A DNA stretch of 36,132 nucleotides, from NCBI RefSeq assembly GCF_028285565.1, contig NZ_JANQOY010000111.1:1-36132 (forward strand), read 5' to 3'. The stretch comes from Acaryochloris sp. IP29b_bin.148 (lineage in GTDB: Bacteria > Cyanobacteriota > Cyanobacteriia > Thermosynechococcales > Thermosynechococcaceae). Below the pieces are notes generated by a model. That model was not told the origin of the DNA. It worked only from the letters and a program-made list of their open reading frames with translations, and searched no databases. Shown here piece by piece: positions 24,174-30,666 of this stretch. Both the position numbers and the translations under genes were made by a program. Position 1 is the first letter of the stretch. The number at the start of each line of letters is the position of its first letter.

Positions 24174-25232
24174 ATGACGCATACAACGTCGACGCTGTAT
24201 CGGATCTTGGATGCCAATCTGGATCGAGCCCGTGAAGGATTGCGGGTGGTTGAAGAATGGTGTCGGTTGGGTCTCGAAAATGCGCAACTGAGTGCCCAGT
24301 GCAAACAACTTCGTCAGGAGTTAGCGAGTTGGCATCATCCAATGCTGCGGCGGGCTCGGGATACTGCCCATGATCCGGGAACACATCTTACCCATCCCCA
24401 AGAAGCGACTCGGACTGATGTGCCAACAGTGGTGCAAGCCAATCTCTGTCGGGTGCAAGAAGCACTGCGAGTCCTGGAAGAATATAGCAAGATTTACGAT
24501 ACCCAGATGGCAGCAGCCTGTAAGCAGATGCGCTATCAGGTCTATATCCTCGACACGCAATTACAACCCCATCATCGATTACAACAGCTCCTAGATGCGC
24601 CTCTCTATTTAGTCACGTCCCCCAGCGAACAGCTGGTCTCGGTCGTTGAAGCCGCGCTTCAGGGTGGCCTCAAGCTCGTCCAATACCGGGAAAAGCAGGC
24701 CAATGACGATCAGCGTTTGGCGATTGCCCAGCAGTTATGCCAGCTCTGTCACCAGTATCAGGCGCTGTTTATTGTCAATGATCGGATTGATATTGCCGTG
24801 GCTGTGGACGCTGATGGGGTGCATCTGGGGCAGCAGGATATGACCATGGCAGTTGCTCGTCAAATGTTAGGCCTTGGCAAGTTAGTGGGACGCTCAACCA
24901 CCAATCCTCAGGAAATGGAGCGTGCCATTCAAGAACAAGCGGATTATATTGGCGTTGGACCGATTTATGAAACGCCCACTAAAGTAGGTAAAGCTGCTGT
25001 CGGCCATGACTACATTCGCTATGCCAATCAACATGCGCCGATGCCTTACTATGCGATCGGTGGTATTGATGAAACGAACTTAGGAGAGGTCTTGGCTGCG
25101 GGTGCCCAACGGGTAGCTGTCGTGAGGGCGATTATGAATGCCCCATCGCCGACACAGAGGGTTCAGCAAATGCTGCAACAGTTTCCCGCTCCACCCGCTT
25201 CGTCCGAATCGATCAATGTTGAGAGTCGCTAG
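24174..25232 (+). CDS. thiE: thiamine-phosphate synthase with cyanobacterial N-terminal extension
   Basis: ThiE joins HMP pyrophosphate and the thiazole phosphate to form thiamine monophosphate. The 352-residue protein is longer than plain ThiE (about 210 aa). Residues 1-135 are an all-helical extension beginning YRILDANLDRAREGLRVVEE, with a second copy-like run ANLCRVQEALRVLEEYSK. Residues about 140-340 are the TIM-barrel ThiE: KLVQYREK, FIVNDRIDIAVAVDADGVHL, GRSTTNPQEM, YIGVGPIYETPTK and YAIGGI. The diphosphate-binding and Mg-binding residues appear intact. The extended form is common in cyanobacteria and its role is unclear. thiS follows on the same strand after 136 bases. No TPP riboswitch core was seen upstream. 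Confidence 0.95.
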   Translation: MTHTTSTLYRILDANLDRAREGLRVVEEWCRLGLENAQLSAQCKQLRQELASWHHPMLRRARDTAHDPGTHLTHPQEATRTDVPTVVQANLCRVQEALRVLEEYSKIYDTQMAAACKQMRYQVYILDTQLQPHHRLQQLLDAPLYLVTSPSEQLVSVVEAALQGGLKLVQYREKQANDDQRLAIAQQLCQLCHQYQALFIVNDRIDIAVAVDADGVHLGQQDMTMAVARQMLGLGKLVGRSTTNPQEMERAIQEQADYIGVGPIYETPTKVGKAAVGHDYIRYANQHAPMPYYAIGGIDETNLGEVLAAGAQRVAVVRAIMNAPSPTQRVQQMLQQFPAPPASSESINVESR

Positions 25233-25368
25233 CCCCACCGATGGATCAGCTACGCGATGGATCGGCTGCGCGGTTCCAGGGTCAACATTGAGGTTTGATC
25301 TTGAACCTAATATAGAGACAGGCTCCACCGTATCGGCTAGCCTTTGTTCATGATTTCTCGATTTAAAC

Positions 25369-25572
25369 ATGATTGACATCCAGGTCAATGGCGAACGACA
25401 AACCTGCCCATCTAGCATGCTATTACCAGATTTTCTGGTACAGTTAAACCTCAATCCTCGCCTCGTAGCGGTAGAATACAATGGCGAAATTCTGCATCGA
25501 CAGTTTTGGCAAACAACCTACCTGCAGAGGGGAGATCGTTTAGAGATCGTAACGATTGTGGGCGGTGGCTAA
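25369..25572 (+). CDS. thiS: sulfur-carrier protein ThiS
   Basis: ThiS carries sulfur as a C-terminal thiocarboxylate for making the thiazole ring of thiamine. The 67-residue protein has the beta-grasp pattern: MIDIQVNGERQ, LNLNPRLVAVEYNGEILHR, RGDRLEIVTIVGGG. It ends in the required Gly-Gly. It lies 136 bases after thiE on the same strand, consistent with a thiamine operon. The gap between them contains two imperfect 16-bp tandem units (25239-25270, CGATGGATCAGCTACG-type). A strong hairpin (25586-25608) follows the stop codon. Confidence 0.95.
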   Translation: MIDIQVNGERQTCPSSMLLPDFLVQLNLNPRLVAVEYNGEILHRQFWQTTYLQRGDRLEIVTIVGGG

Positions 25573-25585
25573 CGCGACTTCACCC

Positions 25586-25608
25586 CATCGTAGTTTGCAA
25601 CTACGATG
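25586..25608 (+). terminator. hairpin after thiS, possible transcription end
   Basis: CATCGTAGTT (25586-25595), loop TGC, AACTACGATG (25599-25608) is a perfect 10-bp stem located 14 bases after the thiS stop. There is no T tract behind it, so it may stabilise the mRNA 3' end rather than act as a classical terminator. Confidence 0.5.
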
Positions 25609-25714
25609 ATGAGTTGGAACGTGGTTTGAGGAGATTGCTACATCAGCTTGAGTATTAGCTGCGCAGCTCTATCAGAGGATTTGGTCATTTGTCAATGTTC
25701 TCCCTAGGTAATGT

Positions 25715-25733
25715 TGTTACAATAAGTAACAGA
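25715..25733 (+). promoter_or_regulatory. hemH promoter with palindrome / degenerate HLR1
   Basis: TGTTACAAT (25715-25723) is a good extended -10 (TGn followed by TACAAT), located 36 bases before the hemH ATG. It lies within TGTTAC-AATAA-GTAACA (25715-25731), a perfect palindrome. Read as an RpaB HLR1 element, GTTACAAT-AA-GTAACAGA gives one exact half site and one with two mismatches, at the correct 2-base spacing. HLR1 control would fit the HLIP-type tail of this ferrochelatase. The site could also belong to an unrelated dimeric repressor. Confidence 0.5.
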
Positions 25734-25758
25734 GTTTAACAAAGGCAATCATCAGGTT

Positions 25759-26922
25759 ATGAGCCGTGTTGGTGTTCTATTACTGAATCTTGGGGGACCA
25801 GAACAGCTAAAGGATGTCCGTCCTTTTTTGTATAACCTGTTTGCTGATCCAGAAATTTTGCGATTACCCTTTGCCTGGATGCAAAAGCCCTTTGCGGGGT
25901 TTATTTCTACCATGCGAGCCCGGACGTCTCGGGATAACTATCGGCAAATTGGTGGTGGCTCTCCCCTACGACGGATTACAGAAGCCCAAGCTCATGCGCT
26001 GCAAGATAGTTTGCAGGTTAAAGGATGCGATGCTCAGGTTTACATCGGCATGCGCTACTGGCATCCCTTTACTGAAGAAGCCCTTGACCGTATTAAGCGC
26101 GATCGCATTGAAGAGCTGGTGATCCTACCGTTGTATCCCCAGTTCTCGATCAGTACCAGTGGATCGAGTATCCGCTTGCTGGAACAGATCTGGGCTGAGG
26201 ATCCAGAATTGCAAAAAATCAAGTACACGGTGATCTCCTCTTGGCATGATCGCCCTGGCTATGTGCAGGTCATGGCGGACTTTTTGCGCAAAGAGCTGGA
26301 TCAGTTTGGGGAGCCGGATCAAACCACTGTATTCTTTAGCGCCCATGGTGTCCCCCTCAGCTATGTCACGGAATCAGGAGACCCCTACCAGCAAGAGATT
26401 GAGACTAGTACTCAGCTGATTATGGAGGCGTTAAAGCGCCCCAACCCCCATATTTTGGCTTATCAAAGTCGGGTCGGGCCGATGGAATGGTTACGCCCTT
26501 ACACCACCAACGTGATTGCGCATTTAGGCCAGCAAGGGGTTAAAGATCTAGTGGTGGTGCCCATTAGCTTTATTTCGGAGCATATTGAGACCTTACAGGA
26601 AATCGATATGGAGTATCGGCATTTGGCTCTGGAGTCGGGCATTCAACATTTCCGGCGCATGCCTGCGGTGAATACGCATCCAGACTTTATCGATACGCTG
26701 AGCAATATGGTGCTTGAGTATTTGGATCAGCCTTTCCTCGACTTTTCGCAAGTCTTTAGACCCCAGAAGAAGATTAAGCTCTACCCCCAAGAGCGGTGGG
26801 AATGGGGCATGACAACCACAGCCGAACGTTGGAACGGTCGGCTGGCAATGATTGGTTTTATCGCCTTACTGGTTGAATTGATTAGTGGTTATGGTCCCTT
26901 ACATTTAGCGGGACTACTCTAG
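25759..26922 (+). CDS. hemH: ferrochelatase with C-terminal chlorophyll-a/b-binding-type helix
   Basis: HemH inserts ferrous iron into protoporphyrin IX, the last step of haem synthesis. The 387-residue protein opens [20 protein letters not shown] and contains [13 protein letters not shown] with the conserved catalytic His, [15 protein letters not shown], and [16 protein letters not shown] with the conserved Glu. Residues about 350-385 add the LHC-type helix [20 protein letters not shown], in which ExxNxR is intact. This tail is typical of cyanobacterial and plastid type II ferrochelatases and is thought to bind chlorophyll and help coordinate haem and chlorophyll supply. The stop codon overlaps by 9 bases the 3' end of the convergent two-component gene, so transcripts must run into each other. 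Confidence 0.97.
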   Translation: MSRVGVLLLNLGGPEQLKDVRPFLYNLFADPEILRLPFAWMQKPFAGFISTMRARTSRDNYRQIGGGSPLRRITEAQAHALQDSLQVKGCDAQVYIGMRYWHPFTEEALDRIKRDRIEELVILPLYPQFSISTSGSSIRLLEQIWAEDPELQKIKYTVISSWHDRPGYVQVMADFLRKELDQFGEPDQTTVFFSAHGVPLSYVTESGDPYQQEIETSTQLIMEALKRPNPHILAYQSRVGPMEWLRPYTTNVIAHLGQQGVKDLVVVPISFISEHIETLQEIDMEYRHLALESGIQHFRRMPAVNTHPDFIDTLSNMVLEYLDQPFLDFSQVFRPQKKIKLYPQERWEWGMTTTAERWNGRLAMIGFIALLVELISGYGPLHLAGLL

Positions 26923-28734
26923 TTTGTTAGCGAGTTCAATCTTCCACAATTGATGCCATTGGTTGCGAACCGCTCGGTTTGCATCGTACATCGAAGGGTA
27001 TCGTGCCTGGAGATCCGAGTGGCCCATGGTGGCAAAAATCTGGGCGGTTTGGCGATGGAGCTCAGCTAATTGTGGATTGGACTCTGACTCTGGTGATTGT
27101 AGGGCTTGAGAGAAGGTTTTGCCGATCACATATTGATCGGTCTCGGCTTGGAAGTGACCCGCACTGATTTCTGGGGCAATCGCGTCCCCTTGCTCCTGAA
27201 GGAACGTCTGATATTGCGGATATTGCAAGCTCAGCTTGCTCAGGATACGGGGGATAATGCCATAGTCCATTAAGATGACTTTTTGCGTTTTCTCTTTGGG
27301 TTGTAAAAAGCAACCTGAATGGGGGTGGCCATGCACGAAGTTCGCTTGATGCAGCACATCCAGAATGGTCAACAGCTCATCTGCGCTTTTGCAAGCCATT
27401 CGGGGCGATAAGGGAGGAGAAGATTCCAGGACTGCACTCAGGACAGTCCCTTCCATGTACTCATGAACGACATGGAAGACTTCACTGTCTTGTAAGAGGC
27501 TGAGGATAGGCAGGAGCTGTGAATGGGGGGCAAGCTGCTTCAAGGTAGTCATTTCGGCTAAAAATAACGCTTGTACAGTTTGCAGAATCTCGGCGTTATT
27601 GGTGTCTAAACGAAAGGTGTGAATAAGGCGCAGCGGGGTATCCGGCTCTTGGAGATCTTGTGCGATCGCAGTTTGGCCAAAGGCATGCTTATTGAGAACC
27701 TCTACTAGCCGGAATCGCTCTTCCCAAAAGGTTGGTTGGGGTGCTGCAACAACGGTAGACTCCAACAACTGCTGCCGAGCGATGACGGACGCTTCCCGAG
27801 TTTTAAGATGGCTTTGGATCCGAGCCAGGGCCACCGGCAAATCGATAGGTTTGGTGATGTAATCGTTGGCGCCTAGTTCCAACGCTTCGACGATATTGTC
27901 ACTGGTGTCTTTGGCCGTGGCCATAATGACAGGCAACTGTTCCTGGGAATAGGTTTGCCGAATCCGCTTCAGGGTCTCAATACCACCGATGCCCGGCATC
28001 ATGATGTCCAGCAATACTAGAGCGATCTCAGTCGTCGCAATTAACTCTAATGCTGCTTCACCGCTCTCTGCGAGAACAACGTCATATCCTTTACGTTGTA
28101 GCCGTCGGCCCAACATGTCTCGGTTAGCTTCAATATCATCCACGACTAATAGTTTGAGGGATGAGGGTTGAGGGGGCTGAGCCGGAGACTGCGGTCGTGA
28201 GGGGGTTGTGGGAGAGCTAGCTTCGGGAGAGGGCGCTGTAGGGGCCTTCACCATTGGCGTTGCGGCTGCAACGCGCTGTTCTGCAGGCACAGCAGCAGGC
28301 ATTGCCACAGCAGCAGGTTTTGGCGTCACGGTTACTGCCCCTGAGAGGCTGGGTCGTGGGGTTCCCTGAGCAACCCGCAATAGCGCTTCAATTTTTTGTA
28401 AGAGCCGCTTGAGATCGACTGGCTTGGTATCGTAATCATCACAACCCGCCGCTATGGCGTCTTCGCGATCGCCAACCATGGCATGAGCCGTTAGGGCAAT
28501 AATCGGAATTGAGGCTGTTCGTTCTTCTGCTTTCAGGGTTCTCGTTGCATCCCAACCATTGATCACAGGCAAACTCATGTCCATCAGGATCAGATCAGGC
28601 TTCTCATCGGTCGCCTTCGAGACCCCCTCCCTGCCATCGACTGCAATCACGACTTCATAGCCTCGGCGCTTGAGACGGCGTCCGAGCATATCGCGATTGA
28701 GTTCGTTGTCTTCAACTAAAAGAATTTTCGGCAT
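26914..28734 (-). CDS. double response-regulator receiver protein with degenerate Ser/Thr kinase-like domain
   Basis: The 606-residue protein has REC1 (about 1-120; E8/D9, phospho-acceptor D52, K104) and a Pro/Ala linker (121-192). REC2 follows (about 193-312; D199/D200, D243, K295). The C-terminal domain (about 338-606) follows the pattern of a Ser/Thr kinase but lacks its catalytic residues. The beta3 Lys is absent, and the HRDxKxxN loop reads HGHPHSGC (468-475), so the catalytic Asp is His470. DYG (490-492) and the helix-C Glu394 remain. Both receivers look functional, the kinase part inactive: a phosphorylation-controlled pseudokinase is inferred. There is no DNA-binding output. AGAGGTC lies about 8 bases before the ATG. 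It follows the Rieske gene by 46 bases and is probably in the same operon. Confidence 0.9.
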   Translation of the reverse strand: MPKILLVEDNELNRDMLGRRLKRRGYEVVIAVDGREGVSKATDEKPDLILMDMSLPVINGWDATRTLKAEERTASIPIIALTAHAMVGDREDAIAAGCDDYDTKPVDLKRLLQKIEALLRVAQGTPRPSLSGAVTVTPKPAAVAMPAAVPAEQRVAAATPMVKAPTAPSPEASSPTTPSRPQSPAQPPQPSSLKLLVVDDIEANRDMLGRRLQRKGYDVVLAESGEAALELIATTEIALVLLDIMMPGIGGIETLKRIRQTYSQEQLPVIMATAKDTSDNIVEALELGANDYITKPIDLPVALARIQSHLKTREASVIARQQLLESTVVAAPQPTFWEERFRLVEVLNKHAFGQTAIAQDLQEPDTPLRLIHTFRLDTNNAEILQTVQALFLAEMTTLKQLAPHSQLLPILSLLQDSEVFHVVHEYMEGTVLSAVLESSPPLSPRMACKSADELLTILDVLHQANFVHGHPHSGCFLQPKEKTQKVILMDYGIIPRILSKLSLQYPQYQTFLQEQGDAIAPEISAGHFQAETDQYVIGKTFSQALQSPESESNPQLAELHRQTAQIFATMGHSDLQARYPSMYDANRAVRNQWHQLWKIELANKLE

Positions 28735-28780
28735 TAGTGTTGACCTCTTTGTAGGTGTGAGGTGTGAGTCGTCGGATACA

Positions 28781-29233
28781 TCAGCTGGTTTTAACTAAAA
28801 TGGCATCCCCTTCCACTTTGATTTCATAACTTTCTAGGGGAGTAGATGCAGGACCTTTGACGACCGTTCCATCAGTTTTATAGGTGGAACCATGACAAGC
28901 GCAAAAGATATTTTGTGAATCCTGTTTCCAATCCACAGGACAACCCTGATGCGAGCAGATCGGATTGAGGGCATGGAGCGTGTCTGTGTTGTTGGGATCG
29001 CGAACCACCAAGACTTTTTTATCGTCTGCTAAAGTTTGCAAGATACGACCATTTTGCTCTATGTCTTGTACTTGGCCCACCTCCATAAACCCATTTTGAG
29101 ATTTTCCAGCCTTTGGGGCAGTGGTCGGAGCGGTGGAGGATTGCTTCGTACAAGCGCTGATCGCAACCGAGACCATTCCTGAAATCCAACTCAAGGTCAA
29201 CCATGACAATACTTTTCGACGATTCATACGCAT
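28781..29233 (-). CDS. Rieske [2Fe-2S] lipoprotein
   Basis: The 150-residue protein has both Rieske boxes: CSHQGC and, 13 residues later, CACHGS. These provide the two Cys and two His cluster ligands plus the two disulfide cysteines typical of high-potential Rieske proteins. The N-terminus (MRMNRRKVLSWLTLSW) has a basic start and a hydrophobic stretch ending ISAC, a good lipobox, so it is likely anchored to a membrane by lipid rather than by the transmembrane helix of PetC. Length and anchor differ from the cytochrome b6f subunit. It is encoded immediately before the REC-REC-pseudokinase gene and diverges from a di-haem peroxidase gene. A periplasmic or lumenal electron-transfer or redox-sensing role is inferred. 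Confidence 0.92.
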   Translation of the reverse strand: MRMNRRKVLSWLTLSWISGMVSVAISACTKQSSTAPTTAPKAGKSQNGFMEVGQVQDIEQNGRILQTLADDKKVLVVRDPNNTDTLHALNPICSHQGCPVDWKQDSQNIFCACHGSTYKTDGTVVKGPASTPLESYEIKVEGDAILVKTS

Positions 29234-29646
29234 TTCTTAATGGATAAGATCCACAATAGTTTACTAGTGGACGGGAGTTACCCCGAAATAATAAGGAGAA
29301 TTAGAGACATACTTACTAGAATTAGTTTGCCCATATAATTTATGTAAACTAAACTTAAAACTTATTCCTATCGCCACACAAAAATCGAAAAACCACTAAA
29401 ACACTGAGTATTTATTGAGTATAGATGAATTAAAATCTACTTTCCAGGGTTTAATCTTTCTCGCAGCATATTGCTGAGCCATAAATCTTTCAGTTGCAAA
29501 GATAAATGTTGATAAGGAAGGTAGCTTTGGGCAAACTAAGCATTAGAGGATGAATGGTATCTATTGTATCAATCGTCTCTTATTTAATACTTATGTAAAA
29601 ATGCATCTATGATCAGGGAAATGCTATCTCCAGGAGGGTCTTGGGC
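29234..29646. other. divergent control region between Rieske and peroxidase operons
   Basis: This 413-bp AT-rich gap contains no plausible gene. It should hold the promoters of both divergent units, but no clear -35/-10 pair stands out. Two exact TGAGTAT direct repeats (29405-29411 and 29416-29422) are spaced 11 bp, one helical turn, as expected for a response-regulator dimer site. TTACTAG also occurs twice (29261 and 29313). These are candidate operators only. Confidence 0.45.
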
Positions 29647-30666
29647 GTGAACAGAGTGTTTAAAAAACGCCATCTAGCACTAATGCTTTTGTTTGCCTTG
29701 GCAGCATTACTATCATTGCAGCTGGCACGAATGACCGAGCAACCCGTCGTTGCCGAACTAGGTCCCCCTATTACGACGGCAGGAGATGAACCTATTGTAC
29801 CGATTCCTATGGAAGTTTCCTTGAACATGGAGAAAGTGGTTCTGGGCAAGCAATTATTTCATGATCCAAAGCTGTCAAAAACCAACAATATTTCTTGTGC
29901 CAGCTGTCATGACTTAACGATGGGTGGAACAGATCGTCTACCCGTCTCTATTGGCATTAATGGTCAAGAAGGTACTATCAATTCACCGACTGTCCTTAAC
30001 AACAGCTTTCACTTCAAGCAATTTTGGGATGGCCGGGCTTCGTCCCTGGAAGAGCAAATCGAAGGGCCTATTCATGCCGATAATGAGATGGGTTCGAGTT
30101 GGCCAGAGATTATTGGCAAGCTCAAGCAATCGCCTGAATATGTGAATGCCTTTAACCAGCTCTATGATAGTGATATTTCAGCAGATCATATTAAGGATGC
30201 GATCGCAACCTTCGAACGCTCCCTTTACACACCCAATTCAAAATTTGATCAATTCCTCCGAGGCAATACCAACGCCTTAACCCAAGACGAGAAAGAAGGC
30301 TATCGGCGCTTCAAAGGGTACGGCTGTGTCGCCTGTCACCAAGGTGTGCTGCTCGGCGGCAATATGTACCAGAAATTTGGCGTCTTTGGCGACTACATCA
30401 AAGAGCGCGGCAACGAAACTAAAGCGGATCTTGGACGTTACAACGTCACAGGCAAGGAAGAAGATCGCTACATGTTTAAGGTGCCTAGCTTAAGAAATAT
30501 CGCCTTAACCGCTCCCTATTTTCATGATGGATCGGCCCCAACGCTGGAAGAGGCCGTCAAAATCATGGTCAAATACCAACTCGGTCGCGAAGCCGATCAA
30601 AAGGATATTGACCTGATCATCCAGTTCTTAAATACGCTCAACGGTGAAATCAAAGAGGTCGCCTAA
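29647..30666 (+). CDS. di-haem cytochrome c peroxidase (CcpA/MauG family)
   Basis: Bacterial di-haem peroxidases reduce H2O2 to water in the periplasm with electrons from small c-type cytochromes. The 339-residue protein has an N-terminal signal or anchor helix (about 9-27) and two haem sites: CASCH (84-88) and CVACH (227-231). The conserved FWDGRASSLEEQ (126-137) includes the Trp between the haems, and KVPSLRNIALTAPYFHDGSA is near the C-terminus. GTG 29647 is chosen because AGGAGG lies 9 bases upstream; a TTG six bases earlier is too close to it. The stop TAA overlaps the ATG of the following histidine kinase (TAATG), so the two are translationally coupled. This pairing suggests that the peroxidase feeds or senses a redox signal for the kinase. 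Confidence 0.93.
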   Translation: MNRVFKKRHLALMLLFALAALLSLQLARMTEQPVVAELGPPITTAGDEPIVPIPMEVSLNMEKVVLGKQLFHDPKLSKTNNISCASCHDLTMGGTDRLPVSIGINGQEGTINSPTVLNNSFHFKQFWDGRASSLEEQIEGPIHADNEMGSSWPEIIGKLKQSPEYVNAFNQLYDSDISADHIKDAIATFERSLYTPNSKFDQFLRGNTNALTQDEKEGYRRFKGYGCVACHQGVLLGGNMYQKFGVFGDYIKERGNETKADLGRYNVTGKEEDRYMFKVPSLRNIALTAPYFHDGSAPTLEEAVKIMVKYQLGREADQKDIDLIIQFLNTLNGEIKEVA

